The translations under genes were made by a program, and so were the position numbers. From NCBI RefSeq assembly GCF_946480385.1, contig NZ_CAMLJP010000007.1, positions 1 to 64,000 of the forward strand: a stretch of DNA of 64,000 nucleotides, given 5' to 3'. Under the pieces are notes generated by a model, which saw nothing but the letters and a program-made list of their open reading frames with translations, had not been told where the DNA came from and did no database searches. The DNA is from an uncultured Azospirillum sp. (GTDB taxonomy: Bacteria; Pseudomonadota; Alphaproteobacteria; Azospirillales; Azospirillaceae). Below, piece after piece: positions 44,180-53,381 of the stretch (positions within the stretch are counted from its first letter, which is position 1; each line of letters opens with the position of its first letter).

Positions 44180-46237
44180 TTACGGCCCGATCTGCGTCAT
44201 CGAGGTGCTGCTGGCGAGATGGCCGGCCGGCTTCAGCGTGGCAACCCGCAGCAGTGGCTTGGCGTTGCCGACCGCTTCCACCTGAAGGGGGCGCTCTTCC
44301 GCCGGCGGTTCATAGACGGCGGGCAGGGCGATGGTGATGCGGGTGCCCTGGCCGGGCTCGCTCGCCACTTCGATGTCGCCACCCAGCATGGCGGTGTAGT
44401 GCCCGACCAGCGTCAGCCCCAGCCCGGCGCCGCGCGGTTTGCCCTGGCCGCGGGTCGCCACCGTCCCGTTGCCGGCACCCTGGACGAAGGGCTGGAACAG
44501 CCGGCCGGTCTGGGCGGTGGGGAAGCCGCGGCCGGTGTCGGCGACGGTGAAGCGATACCAGCGGGCGCCGTCGCGCTCCACCTTCTCCGCCGAGAGGGTG
44601 ACAGTGCCGTCCTGGGTGAACTTGCAAGCATTGTCCAGCAGGTTCAGCAGGGTCTGCCGTACCTTGGTGAAGTCCGAATGCATCTGCCCCAGCCCGGCTG
44701 GTGCCGACAGGTCCAGCGCATTGCCATAGAGGTCGGCGGCGGGCATCGAGCGTTCGCGAGCCTCGGTCAGCAGCCGGTTGATGTCGAAGTCCTGCAGGCA
44801 GACGTCCATCGCCCCGGCTTCCACCTTGGCGTAATCCAGTAAAGCGTCGACCAGGGTGGTCAGCTGCTCGCCGGTCCACTGGATATGCTCGACATCGGTC
44901 GCCAGCTCGTCGACGCCCAGCCGGTGCAGGTCGGTCATCAGCGTCTGACTGGCATTGACGATCTCGGTCAGCGGGCCGTGCAGTTCGTGCCCCATATTGA
45001 CCAGGAAGTCGCCTTTGGCCCGGCTGGCCGCCTCGGCCATCGCCTTCTCGCGCAGCAGGCGGGTGTGTTCGATTTCCGCCTCGCGACGCTCGCGATTGGT
45101 GTCCTCGGAGGTGCCGCGCAGCGCTTCCACCGCGCGGGCCATGACGGCGATCTCGTCCTGGCCGGTCAGCGCCGGCAGGGTGACGTCGGTGCGGCCGGCA
45201 GCCAGCGCCGTCACCGCGTTCGCCATCGTCCTCACCGGAACCGCGACGCTGCGTTGGACCAGCCACAGCGCGACGAGCCCGGCCAGCAGGATCAGGCCGC
45301 CGATCCACAGCGCGACGTTGGTGTAGCCGGACAGGCCATTGCCCAGCGTGCCGCGCAAGGCCCGGGTCCCGGCTTCCGCCCGCCGCCGGATCTCGCCCAG
45401 ATTGGCGGCGATGCCGGCCGCGTTGGCCGCCATCGCCTCGGCGCGCAGATTGTCTTCCTCCACCACCGACGATTCGATGGCCGTCAGCACGCCGCCCGCC
45501 TTCGCCAGCAGGGCGGTCACCTCGTCGATGGCTTGCTTGGTGCCGGGCACCCACAGGTAGCGGTTCATCTCCGCCAGACGGTCGCGGGCGACGGCCAGTT
45601 GGGCGCGCATCGCCTCGGCGTCCTGCGGATCGCGGCGGTCGATGTAGCGGGTCAGATGCTCCTGCATCAGCAGGGTGGCGATGGCGGCGTCGCTGGCGAG
45701 CGCGGTCGAATCGACCCCGCCGGCATTCTTGAGCTGGTTCAGCTTCTGGCGGGTCTGGGCGACCAGAGGCTCGAGCACGCCAGTCATTTGGCCGTTACGG
45801 TCGCCGCGCAGGGCGATCAGCTTCTGCACCGCCGCCCAATAATCCTCCAGCGAGGCGTGGGCCTTGTCCACCGCCTGCCGATCCGCCGTCTCCACCACGC
45901 CCTTCGCCAGCGCGTCGAGCCGCTCGCGCAGCGTGTCATGCCGCCAGGAGGCATCGAGAAGGCTCTGGTCGTCGCCGTAGGTCAGATGGTCGCGCACCGC
46001 GACCTCAAGGTCGCGCAGGCTGACGTCGGCGTCGGCCGCCACCTGGGACAGGTCGGCGCGGCCTGAGAAGGCGCCGATGTCGCGCGACACCGCGTAGAAC
46101 CAGCCGAGCCCGATCAGGGCCAGCAGGACCACCAGCCCAAGCGCGATGCCGAAGCCCGCGCCCACCCGCGCCGACACGGTCATGTCGCGGAATCGGGTCC
46201 GGCGGCCGCTCCGGGACAGAATGCCGTTCCGCTTCAC
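44180..46237 (-). CDS. Sensor histidine kinase, membrane-bound, HAMP
   Basis: A 685-residue hybrid-free sensor kinase. Membrane helices at about residues 26-50 and 308-330 bracket a roughly 260-residue periplasmic helical sensor. A HAMP domain (VAVPVRTMANAVTALAAGRTDV) and coiled coil follow. The dimerisation box reads FLVNMGHELHGPLTEIVNA (His near 418; the usual RTPL is HGPL), and the ATP-binding domain has NLLDNACKFT, VADTGRGFPTAQ and GAGLGLTLV. The GTG at 46237 is chosen for GGGAG at 5 bases; ATG 46183 is possible. No response regulator is adjacent, so it is an orphan in this window. Confidence 0.9.
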   Translation of the reverse strand: MKRNGILSRSGRRTRFRDMTVSARVGAGFGIALGLVVLLALIGLGWFYAVSRDIGAFSGRADLSQVAADADVSLRDLEVAVRDHLTYGDDQSLLDASWRHDTLRERLDALAKGVVETADRQAVDKAHASLEDYWAAVQKLIALRGDRNGQMTGVLEPLVAQTRQKLNQLKNAGGVDSTALASDAAIATLLMQEHLTRYIDRRDPQDAEAMRAQLAVARDRLAEMNRYLWVPGTKQAIDEVTALLAKAGGVLTAIESSVVEEDNLRAEAMAANAAGIAANLGEIRRRAEAGTRALRGTLGNGLSGYTNVALWIGGLILLAGLVALWLVQRSVAVPVRTMANAVTALAAGRTDVTLPALTGQDEIAVMARAVEALRGTSEDTNRERREAEIEHTRLLREKAMAEAASRAKGDFLVNMGHELHGPLTEIVNASQTLMTDLHRLGVDELATDVEHIQWTGEQLTTLVDALLDYAKVEAGAMDVCLQDFDINRLLTEARERSMPAADLYGNALDLSAPAGLGQMHSDFTKVRQTLLNLLDNACKFTQDGTVTLSAEKVERDGARWYRFTVADTGRGFPTAQTGRLFQPFVQGAGNGTVATRGQGKPRGAGLGLTLVGHYTAMLGGDIEVASEPGQGTRITIALPAVYEPPAEERPLQVEAVGNAKPLLRVATLKPAGHLASSTSMTQIGP

Positions 46238-46382
46238 ACCGACTCCCGCTCGCGCTGTGCCTGACGATTCCCGCGTCCGACCGGCCACAACCAATGAGCG
46301 GCCGGTGTCCGCGCGGCGCGGATTGTAGCTTGGCTATCCCCTCAGGCAAACAGACAAGTGTGCGACGGAGTACCGCCAAAGA

Positions 46383-47192
46383 TCAGGCGGCGCCCGTATC
46401 GGTGCCCGTATCGGTGAAAGCGTAGGCGTGCATGCCCAGGCTGCCATGTTCGAAGCCGGCATGCAGCCGCTCGGTCCTCGGCCGAGGTCCGGCGGCGCCG
46501 AGCGCCACCGGCAGCGGCAGGAAATGCTCGTCCGTCGGGTGGGCGCGGCGGGCGTCCGCACTGACGTCGAGCCAGTTGCCGAGCATTTCGGTATCGCCGG
46601 CCTCCAGCGTCCGGTCCAGCCAGCTGGCGAAGCCGGTCGCCCAGGGGGCGGCGCTGGTGCCGCCGAAGCGGAACTCCCGCAGGTTGTGAACGGCACCGCC
46701 GCTGGCGAGGATCAGCACGCCCTCCCGTCGCAGCGGTTCGAGTGCCCGGCCGAGCACGATGTGGTCGGCGGCACTGCGGCCGGGCATCACCGACAGCTGC
46801 GCCACCGGGATGTCCGCGTCCGGATACATCAGCATCAGCGGCACCCAGGCGCCGTGATCCAGCCCCTGCGACGGATCGACGATGGCGCCGGTCAGCTCCG
46901 CCACCCGCCCCGCCAGCGCCGGTGCGCCCGGTGCCGGGTAGCGCATGCGATAGAGCGCGTCGGGGAAGCCGTAGAAATCGTGGACGGTCTCCGGCGCCGT
47001 CGCACCGCTGACCGCAGGCATCTGCGTGGTCCAGTGGGCCGAAACCGCGAGGATCGCGCTTGGCCGTCCAAGCCTGCGGCCCAGCCCGGCCAGGAAGTCG
47101 CGTCCGGCGCTGGTCTCCAGGATCAGCGTGGGGGCGCCGTGGGAGACGAACACGGACGGGAACGGAGCAGGGAGCGGGGCGATATCGGACAT
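46383..47192 (-). CDS. LigB-type class III extradiol dioxygenase (YgiD/DODA-like)
   Basis: A 269-residue member of the class III extradiol ring-cleavage dioxygenase family that includes plant and bacterial 4,5-DOPA dioxygenase. The visible marks are PSVFVSHGAPTLILE at the N-terminus, ILAVSAHWTTQMPAVSG, the central GLDHGAWVPLMLMYPDADIPV and VLILASGGAVHNLREF. His residues in SHGAP, SAHW, GLDHG and TDEHFLPL would hold the Zn or Fe. The true substrate is unknown. ATG 47192 has GGAG upstream. It stands alone between the histidine kinase and the ATP synthase terminator. Confidence 0.9.
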   Translation of the reverse strand: MSDIAPLPAPFPSVFVSHGAPTLILETSAGRDFLAGLGRRLGRPSAILAVSAHWTTQMPAVSGATAPETVHDFYGFPDALYRMRYPAPGAPALAGRVAELTGAIVDPSQGLDHGAWVPLMLMYPDADIPVAQLSVMPGRSAADHIVLGRALEPLRREGVLILASGGAVHNLREFRFGGTSAAPWATGFASWLDRTLEAGDTEMLGNWLDVSADARRAHPTDEHFLPLPVALGAAGPRPRTERLHAGFEHGSLGMHAYAFTDTGTDTGAA

Positions 47193-47264
47193 CGGTGAAC
47201 GGAACTCCGGCCGGGCAAAAGGGGAGGGCAGAGGGGGAGCGGCGACCGTTCCATTCGAGCAAAG

Positions 47265-47294
47265 AAAAGCCCCGGCGCATAGGCCGGGGCTTTT
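47265..47294 (-). terminator. Terminator of the F0 ATP synthase operon
   Basis: A perfect 12-bp stem AAAAGCCCCGGC / GCCGGGGCTTTT (47265-47276 with 47283-47294) and a 6-base loop, followed on the leftward strand by TTTT inside the stem end and CTTTG. It lies 67 bases after the atpF stop. The symmetry would let it work in both directions. Confidence 0.9.
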
Positions 47295-47360
47295 CCAAAG
47301 TCCGTTGTTCACGCCGCAACAATCATTGCCACGGAACCCGGCTGATCGATGAGGGACCGA

Positions 47361-47840
47361 TCAGTGCAGATGCTTCGGCAGCTCGCCGATCGACTGCTCG
47401 ATCAGCTTGTCGGCCTGGGCGGCGGGCAGGCCGCCGGACAGGACGCGCTTGCTGGCGCCGATGGCGATGTCGACCGTCAGGTTGCGGACCTCGGCCAGCG
47501 CCGCGGCTTCCGCCTGGGCGATGCGGTCCATGGCCTGGGCCTCGCGACGCTTCAGCGACGCTTCGAGGTCGCTGCCGGCCTGGCTGCGCAGGCGGGCGGC
47601 TTCCTCGCGGGCGTGGGCCAGAACGGCCTCCGCTTCCTTCTGGGCGTCGGCCAGACGGCTCTGGTAGCCGTTCAGCAGGGCCTGGGCGTCGCGGTGGAGA
47701 CGCTCGGCCTCGTCCAGTTCGGAGCGGATGCGCTCGGCGCGGCCATCCAGCATGGTGCCGATGGCGACCGACGCCTTCTTCCAGACCAGGGCCACGAAGA
47801 TGACGAAGGCGATTGCTACCCAAAATTCAGGTGCGTTCAT
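47361..47840 (-). CDS. atpF: ATP synthase F0 subunit b
   Basis: A 159-residue stator subunit: one N-terminal membrane helix (FWVAIAFVIFVALVW) and a long charged coiled coil (about residues 30-130) that reaches the F1 head. It is last in the F0 operon and its ATG overlaps the stop of the b' gene by 4 bases, as usual for the pair that forms a b-b' heterodimer in alphaproteobacteria. The F1 genes (atpHAGDC) are not in the window, consistent with the separate F0 and F1 operons of this group. Confidence 0.95.
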   Translation of the reverse strand: MNAPEFWVAIAFVIFVALVWKKASVAIGTMLDGRAERIRSELDEAERLHRDAQALLNGYQSRLADAQKEAEAVLAHAREEAARLRSQAGSDLEASLKRREAQAMDRIAQAEAAALAEVRNLTVDIAIGASKRVLSGGLPAAQADKLIEQSIGELPKHLH

Positions 47841-48487
47841 CCCCGGCGCTCCTCAAGCACGGCCGCGACGGCGGCGTCCGCCTGGGCCTGATCGACCTCG
47901 ACGCCGGCCAGACGGCCGGTGATGTCACGGACGATGCCGGTCGACTCGGCGCGGATGTTGGCCAGAGCCTGTTCCTTTGCCGCGGCGATGGAGGCTTCGG
48001 CAGTGCGCAGGCGTTCGGAGATGTCGGCGTTCAGCTGGGCCTGACGGGCCTGATTGTTCGCCTCGATCTCGGCGCTGGCCTCGGCGATGACGCCTTGGGC
48101 CTGGCTGCGGGCGCCGGCGAGGGACTTCTCGACCTGGGCCAGGATGGCCTCGGCCTCTTCCTTCAGCTGGGCGGCCTTGGCGAGATCGCGCGAGATGCGC
48201 TCCTGCCGCGCTTCCAGAACCTCAGCCACGCGCGGAAGCGCTTTCTTGGACATGAGGTAGTAGAGAACGCCGAAGGTCAGAGCCAGCCAGAAGATCTGGG
48301 TCGGGAAATTGGCGGGATTGAGCTGCGGCAGGCCGCCGGAAGCGTGCTCGCCGCCGTGCGCCGCGTCCGGAGCGTGCTCCGCCGCGGCCGCCAGGACGGT
48401 GCCGGCCATCGTGGTGAGGGTGACGAGCGAAGCGCCCGCCACTCCCGACCAGCGGGCCAGCCGGCCTTTGGCCAACAGGTTCGGCAT
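47837..48487 (-). CDS. ATP synthase F0 subunit b'
   Basis: A 216-residue second stator subunit (b'). It has an N-terminal signal-like or extra hydrophobic segment (GVAGASLVTLTTMAGTVLAA), a His/Gly-rich linker, the true membrane helix (QIFWLALTFGVLYYLM at about residues 63-78) and a long coiled coil with heptads rich in Ala, Glu and Gln. The extended N-terminus is typical of b' in alphaproteobacteria. It starts 95 bases after the atpE stop, across a terminator-like hairpin. Confidence 0.93.
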   Translation of the reverse strand: MPNLLAKGRLARWSGVAGASLVTLTTMAGTVLAAAAEHAPDAAHGGEHASGGLPQLNPANFPTQIFWLALTFGVLYYLMSKKALPRVAEVLEARQERISRDLAKAAQLKEEAEAILAQVEKSLAGARSQAQGVIAEASAEIEANNQARQAQLNADISERLRTAEASIAAAKEQALANIRAESTGIVRDITGRLAGVEVDQAQADAAVAAVLEERRG

Positions 48488-48550
48488 GATCGGTCCCCCT
48501 AGGCAAAGGAGCGGCGCCGAAACTCCGATCAGGAAGCCCGGCGCCGCGTC

Positions 48551-48580
48551 AGAGCTGTTTTTTTAAAAAGCCGCTCTGGC
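48551..48580 (-). promoter_or_regulatory. Hairpin with T run between atpE and the b' gene
   Basis: Directly after the atpE stop the leftward strand has GGCCAGAGCGGCTTTTT, a short weak terminator-like structure, nested in a larger AGAGC / GCTCT inverted repeat. Partial termination or 3'-end protection here would give more atpE message than b'/b message, matching the ring of about 10-15 c subunits per complex. Confidence 0.45.
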
Positions 48581-48581
48581 C

Positions 48582-48806
48582 TTAGGCGAACAGGATCAGG
48601 AAGGCGATCAGCAGGGCGAACAGCGCGACGGCTTCCGTCAGCGCGAAGCCCAGAATGCCGATCGGGAAGACCTTCGGCTGGACGGCCGGGTTGCGGGCGA
48701 TCGAGCCGATCAGCGTCGAGAAGATGTTGCCGATACCCAGGCCGACACCGGCGAGGGCGATAACGGCAAGACCGGCACCGATGAACTTGGCGGCTTGAGG
48801 ATCCAT
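48582..48806 (-). CDS. atpE: ATP synthase F0 subunit c
   Basis: A 74-residue proteolipid with two membrane helices joined by the polar loop ARNPAVQP. The proton-carrying carboxylate is the Glu in [17 protein letters not shown] in helix 2, and the glycine-rich helix 1 ([17 protein letters not shown]) packs the ring. It lies between atpB and b'. Confidence 0.97.
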   Translation of the reverse strand: MDPQAAKFIGAGLAVIALAGVGLGIGNIFSTLIGSIARNPAVQPKVFPIGILGFALTEAVALFALLIAFLILFA

Positions 48807-48884
48807 AGTACTCTCTTCCTCTAGGTAAGGGTGAACTTGTTGGAACTGTTGGTGAACTTTAGTCCGGCGATCGTCAGGCGCTGC

Positions 48885-49628
48885 TTAGTGCAGTTCCAGG
48901 GCGTCGCGGATGTACAGGCAGGTCAGGATTGAGAAGACGTAGGCTTGCAGGAAAGCCACCAGGAACTCGAAGCCGGTCAGGGCGACGTTGATCGCCAGCG
49001 GGACGAGGCCGGTGACGAAGCCCAGCGCGCCGAGACCGCTGATCATCATGACCGTGAAGCCGGCAAAGACCTTCAGCATCGTGTGACCCGCCATCATGTT
49101 GGCGAAAAGTCGGATCGAGAGGCTGACGGGGCGCATCACGTAGGAGATCACCTCGATCGGGATGAGGATCGGGGCGAGCGCGATCGGAGCGCCATGCGGC
49201 ATGAAGAAGGAGAAGAAGTGCAGGCCGTGCTTCATCAGGGCCAGGATGGTCACGAACACGAACACCGTCGCCGCCAGCGCAAACGTCACGATGATGTGGC
49301 TGGTGAAGGTGAAGGTGTACGGGATCATGCCGATCATGTTGCCGATCAGCACGAACATGAAGATCGAGAACACGAACGGGAAATAGGGGCGGGCGTCGTG
49401 GCCGGCGTTGTCGCGCACCAGGTTCGCGACGAACTCGTAGAACATCTCGGCCAGCGACTGCAGGCGGCCCGGAACCATCGACTTGTTCGCCACGCCCATG
49501 ACCAGCAGGGCGTAGATCGCCGCCACGGCCACGACCATGAAGAAGGCCGAGTTCGTGAAGGACACGTCGTAGCCGCCGAGCACGATCTGGAACAACGGGT
49601 TGATTTGGAACTGGTGCAGCGGATCCAA
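48885..49628 (-). CDS. atpB: ATP synthase F0 subunit a
   Basis: A 247-residue membrane subunit that forms the proton half-channels with the c ring. The essential arginine is in VSLSIRLFANMMAGH (about residue 176), with QAYVFSILTCLYIRDAL at the C-terminal helix. The start MDPLHQFQINPLF is typical of the group. It follows atpI by 12 bases. Confidence 0.96.
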   Translation of the reverse strand: MDPLHQFQINPLFQIVLGGYDVSFTNSAFFMVVAVAAIYALLVMGVANKSMVPGRLQSLAEMFYEFVANLVRDNAGHDARPYFPFVFSIFMFVLIGNMIGMIPYTFTFTSHIIVTFALAATVFVFVTILALMKHGLHFFSFFMPHGAPIALAPILIPIEVISYVMRPVSLSIRLFANMMAGHTMLKVFAGFTVMMISGLGALGFVTGLVPLAINVALTGFEFLVAFLQAYVFSILTCLYIRDALELH

Positions 49629-49640
49629 GGTCGTCCTCGC

Positions 49641-50009
49641 TCAGTGTGCGTCGCCGTCTTGGCGCTCGTTGTCGTCCCCAGTGGGCCGGCGGTAGCCGGC
49701 GGCGATGCCGAAGCCGGTGACGGCCCGGTAGACGTTCAGGACTCCCGCCGCAGCCCCCAGGAAGAACATGACGATCAGTCCCCAGGGCGCGGTGCCGAGC
49801 CAGCGATCGAGCAGAAGCCCGCCGCCGACGCCGACGATCATGGCCGCAACCAGTTCAGTCCCGATGCGCCAGGCGGTGGCGAGAGCGCCCTGCGGCGGAC
49901 GGTGGTATTTGCTACCGGGTCCGCCCGACCAGCCGCGTTGTCCCTCACGCGCCTTCCGCAACCGGGCTTCGAGGTCATCCAAGGGATCGGGGGGCGATTT
50001 GTTGTTCAT
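49641..50009 (-). CDS. atpI: AtpI/AtpZ-family ATP synthase assembly protein
   Basis: A 122-residue protein with a polar N-terminus and two membrane helices (about residues 52-70 and 75-97; LVAAMIVGVGGGLLLDRWLGTAPWGL). This family precedes atpB and aids c-ring assembly or Mg2+ supply. ATG 50009 (MNNKSPPDP) follows GAGAGGCGGA; an ATG 4 codons upstream is possible. It is first in the operon, about 50 bases from the predicted promoter. Confidence 0.88.
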   Translation of the reverse strand: MNNKSPPDPLDDLEARLRKAREGQRGWSGGPGSKYHRPPQGALATAWRIGTELVAAMIVGVGGGLLLDRWLGTAPWGLIVMFFLGAAAGVLNVYRAVTGFGIAAGYRRPTGDDNERQDGDAH

Positions 50010-50056
50010 TCCGCCTCTCAATCACTCTTGGCTCGCAGCCATGCGAAAGCGGCGAG

Positions 50057-50085
50057 ACCATACGGGCGGGGCGTTACCCTGTCAA
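50057..50085 (-). promoter_or_regulatory. Sigma-70-type promoter of the F0 operon
   Basis: On the leftward strand TTGACA is followed after exactly 17 bases by TATGGT, close to the housekeeping consensus. The expected start of transcription falls about 40 bases before the atpI ATG. Confidence 0.6.
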
Positions 50086-50184
50086 GTCGCAAAACCTGTG
50101 GTGTAAGTCTTTGATAAATAAAGAAAAGAGTCGGAAACTCGCGGATTTTGCCGCGCTGCGGCGCGTTGTCCCGCTCCAGCATGC

Positions 50185-50224
50185 GAAAAAACCCGGTGGT
50201 ATGACCGCTTTTCAGGGTTTTTTC
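50185..50224 (-). terminator. Terminator after the SCO gene
   Basis: A perfect 10-bp inverted repeat GAAAAAACCC / GGGTTTTTTC (50185-50194 with 50215-50224) with a 20-base spacer. On the leftward strand the T run follows GGG. It lies 38 bases after the SCO gene stop and insulates the F0 promoter. Confidence 0.6.
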
Positions 50225-50261
50225 GCCGCTTTTCACCCGGTCCGGGGCCGGTCCGCCCCGC

Positions 50262-50876
50262 TCAGCTCCCGATGCGGGACGACAGATCCTGTGCGATCTT
50301 GTCGGCGGTGGTGCCGCCGGGATACACCCCGACGAACTTCCCGTCCGGTCCCATCAGGTAAATAAAGCTGGAGTGATCCATCAGGTAGTCGTCGGCTTTT
50401 CCATCCTTTTGCGGTGCCTTGGCATAATAGACGCGATAGGCGCGCGCCGCCTCCCGCACCTGCTCCGGCGTGCCGGTCAGCCCGACCAGCCGGGGGTGGA
50501 ACAGGCTCACATAGTCCTTCATGTGCGCCACAGTGTCGCGGTCCGGGTCGATCGTGATGAAAATCGGCTGGACCTGCTCCGATTTCGAACCCAGCTGGTC
50601 GAGCGCCTGGGTCATCACCCCAAGTTCGGTCGGGCAGACGTCCGGGCAATAGGTATAGCCGAAATAGATCAGCATATACTTGCCGCGGAAATCGGCGTCG
50701 GTGACCGACTTGCCGGTGTGATCGGTCAGCGTGAAGGGACCGCCGATCGGCACGGCGGACTTCGTTCCGCTTTCCACCGTGGTGGCGGCGTTGCGCACCT
50801 GCCACCAGGCGATCCCGGCGGACACGGCGATGGCGAGGGCGGAGGCGGCGGCGATGCGCAGGAGTCGTGTCTTCAT
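50262..50876 (-). CDS. SCO1/SenC family copper-chaperone-like protein
   Basis: A 204-residue membrane-anchored periplasmic thioredoxin-fold protein that helps copper insertion into cytochrome c oxidase. An N-terminal helix (residues 8-26) anchors it, and the metal-binding motif CPDVCP (Cys77, Cys81) and the distal His168 (MDHSSFIY) are intact. The core (GGPFTLTDHTGKSVTDADF, GKYMLIYFGYTYC) is standard. No oxidase genes are beside it in the window. Confidence 0.94.
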   Translation of the reverse strand: MKTRLLRIAAASALAIAVSAGIAWWQVRNAATTVESGTKSAVPIGGPFTLTDHTGKSVTDADFRGKYMLIYFGYTYCPDVCPTELGVMTQALDQLGSKSEQVQPIFITIDPDRDTVAHMKDYVSLFHPRLVGLTGTPEQVREAARAYRVYYAKAPQKDGKADDYLMDHSSFIYLMGPDGKFVGVYPGGTTADKIAQDLSSRIGS

Positions 50877-50962
50877 GGTCCGTCAGGAATGGGGCCGTCC
50901 GCAGCCAAGGTCAAGGGGCGAGGTCAAGGGGGCGCGGCGCCATCGCGCAGCCGACATTCCGG

Positions 50963-53152
50963 TCAAGCCGCCTTCGCCTCCATGCTGCGGCCCTTTGCCG
51001 CCAGATGCTCGCCGATCCGCTTGTCGGCGCGCTGGATATGCTCGAACAGCCATTCGCGCAGCAGCGCCAGCAGCTCGTCCGCCACGGACTCGCCGGCGTC
51101 CAGACGGCGGCGTAGTTCGCCGGCACGGGTGCGCAGAGCCTCGTGCTGCGCCTTGTGGGCGGTAACGTCGGAATAGCCGCACTGGTCCATCAGCCGCTCC
51201 TCCTGCTCGAAATGCAGGACGGTGTAGGCCAGCAGCCGGTCAACGGCCACGACCAGCGCCCGGCGGTTGCCGCTCTCCCGTCCCTTCTGCCCGGTCTTGG
51301 CCTGTTGGGCGAGAGAGGCCGCCTCGTTCATCAGAGCGATCAGGATCATATGATCGGTGTCGATCACCTCCTCGCCGACCGCAAGGCCGTCGGTCCAGGG
51401 CATGAACAGCTCCGACCCTTCCGACGGCACGTCATGCAGGGCGGTGAGTGGGGCGGAGTTGATCGCCCCGACATTGACCAGGAAGGCATCGACCATGCCG
51501 CGCAGCCCCTGTGCCTGCTGCGACAGGCCGCCGGCGGCCTCCAGCAGGGCGTCGGCCGACCGTTCGGTCTCCAGCGCGGCGCCGGACACCGCGTCGATGC
51601 TGGTGGAGACCTGCCGGGTGCCCTCCGCCGCCTCGCCGGCGCTGCGGGCGATCTCGCCGGTGGCGGCGCCCTGCTGCTGGACGGCGGTGGCGATGGAGGT
51701 GCTGATCTCGTCGCTGCGGGCGACGATGGTGCCGATCTCGCGGATTGCCGCGACGGCGGCGCGTGTCGCCTCCTGCACGTCGGCGATGTGGCGGGCGATC
51801 TCCTCGGTGGCTTTGGCGGTCTGGTTGGCCAGCGTCTTCACCTCGCCGGCGACCACGGTGAATCCCTTGCCCATCTCGCCCGCGCGTGCCGCCTCGATGG
51901 TGGCGTTCAGGGCCAGCAGGTTGGTCTGCCCCGCGATGCCGGCGATCAGGTCGGCCACCTCGCCGATCTTCTGGGCGGCCTGGCCCAGCCCGTCGATCCG
52001 CTCGCCCGCCTTCTGCGACGCCTCCACCGCCTGGGTGGAGATGGCCGAGGAGGTCACCACCTGCTGGCCGATCACGGCGATGGAGCCGGTCAGCTGCTCC
52101 GCCGCCGAGGCGACGGTCTGCACGCTGCTGTTGGCCTGCTGCGAGGCGCCGGCGACGGAGGTCGCCTCGCGCCGGTTGCGGTCGGCGGTGGCGGACAGGG
52201 CGCGGGCGGTGGTCTCCAGCGTGCCGACGGCGCTGCCGACGGTGCGGATCGTCTCGGCGATGGTGGCGTCGAAACGGTCGGTCAGCCGTTTCAGCGCCTG
52301 GGCGCGCTGTTCGGTCACACGATGCTCGATCTTCTGCCGGTCCCAATGGCGGGCGAGGTCGATCTGCTGGACTCGGAAGATTTCCACCGTGCGGGCCATG
52401 GCGCCGATTTCGTCGCGGCGGTCCAGACCGGGCACTGCAACCGCGCTGTTGCCGCCGGCCAGATCCTGCATGACGCGGCCCAGCCCGTCCAACGGCCGGA
52501 CGATGGCGCGGCTGACCAGCAACGCCAGCAGCACGGCGGCAAGCGCGATCAGCAGCCCCGTCCCGGCCAGCCGCAAAGCGGCATGGCGGAAGGCCACGTC
52601 GACGTCGTCGATGTAGATCCCCGACCCGATCAGCCAGCCCCAGGGGGCGAAGCCCTTGACATAGGACAGCTTGGCCACCGGCTGCGCCGATCCCGGCTTG
52701 GGCCAGAGATAATCGACGAAGCCGGCGCCATCCGCCTTCACCACCCGGACGAACTCCTGAAACAGCAGCTTGCTGTTGGGATCGGCATTGCGCGACACGT
52801 CGGTGCCGTCCAGTTCCGGCTTGATCGGGTGCATGATCATGCGCGGCGCAAGGTCGGTGATGAAGAAATACTCGTCGCCATCGTGGCGCAGAGCCTTGAG
52901 GGCAATTTTCGCCTGTGCCTGCGCCTCGGCGCGGGGGAGAGTGCCGGCACGCTCCTGCGCCTCGAAATGGGCGATCAGGCCGTGGGCGACCTCGACGACG
53001 TTGCGGGTCTTGTCCTGGCGGTCGGCCATCATCTCGGCGCGCAGGCCCATCAGGCTGACCGCGGCGACCAGGACCAGCCCAAGGCCGGCCGCGGCCAGGA
53101 TCAGTGCGATCTTGCCCTTGATGCTGATGCGTTCGAACAAGGCAACGGTCAC
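50963..53152 (-). CDS. Chemoreceptor with single Cache sensor and C-terminal hemerythrin domain
   Basis: A 729-residue MCP. Helix 1 (about 14-36), an extracytoplasmic single-Cache sensor (to about 190; [35 protein letters not shown]), helix 2 (about 194-215), HAMP, then the MA coiled coil with [20 protein letters not shown]. After it, from about residue 590, comes a complete hemerythrin domain with all ligands: [34 protein letters not shown]. An oxygen-binding module at the cytoplasmic end could sense O2 inside the cell, as in Desulfovibrio DcrH. GTG 53152 is chosen for GGAGGGGG at 8 bases; an ATG at 53233 would add 27 residues. Confidence 0.9.
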   Translation of the reverse strand: MTVALFERISIKGKIALILAAAGLGLVLVAAVSLMGLRAEMMADRQDKTRNVVEVAHGLIAHFEAQERAGTLPRAEAQAQAKIALKALRHDGDEYFFITDLAPRMIMHPIKPELDGTDVSRNADPNSKLLFQEFVRVVKADGAGFVDYLWPKPGSAQPVAKLSYVKGFAPWGWLIGSGIYIDDVDVAFRHAALRLAGTGLLIALAAVLLALLVSRAIVRPLDGLGRVMQDLAGGNSAVAVPGLDRRDEIGAMARTVEIFRVQQIDLARHWDRQKIEHRVTEQRAQALKRLTDRFDATIAETIRTVGSAVGTLETTARALSATADRNRREATSVAGASQQANSSVQTVASAAEQLTGSIAVIGQQVVTSSAISTQAVEASQKAGERIDGLGQAAQKIGEVADLIAGIAGQTNLLALNATIEAARAGEMGKGFTVVAGEVKTLANQTAKATEEIARHIADVQEATRAAVAAIREIGTIVARSDEISTSIATAVQQQGAATGEIARSAGEAAEGTRQVSTSIDAVSGAALETERSADALLEAAGGLSQQAQGLRGMVDAFLVNVGAINSAPLTALHDVPSEGSELFMPWTDGLAVGEEVIDTDHMILIALMNEAASLAQQAKTGQKGRESGNRRALVVAVDRLLAYTVLHFEQEERLMDQCGYSDVTAHKAQHEALRTRAGELRRRLDAGESVADELLALLREWLFEHIQRADKRIGEHLAAKGRSMEAKAA

Positions 53153-53381
53153 GGCGGCAACCCCCTCCGGCAACGAAACGGCGATGTCCCTAAAATTTTC
53201 GGGACTTTTTGCCGGATCGGGGCAGCTCGTCAAGCGGTAATGTTCGTGTATCTTACGTTTCGCTCAACGGAATGTCATAATTGCAACCATAGTGGGGTGT
53301 GCCCGGCGAAGGCCTGTCTTCGGGCTGTCGGGAGATGCGGCGACCGCAGCTCCCGCGCAACCACGGGACGATCCCTGAAGA

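Noticed and set aside
50018..50236. 72-codon minus-strand frame upstream of atpI
   Set aside because: It covers the F0 promoter and the SCO terminator, has no ribosome site and no recognisable sequence.
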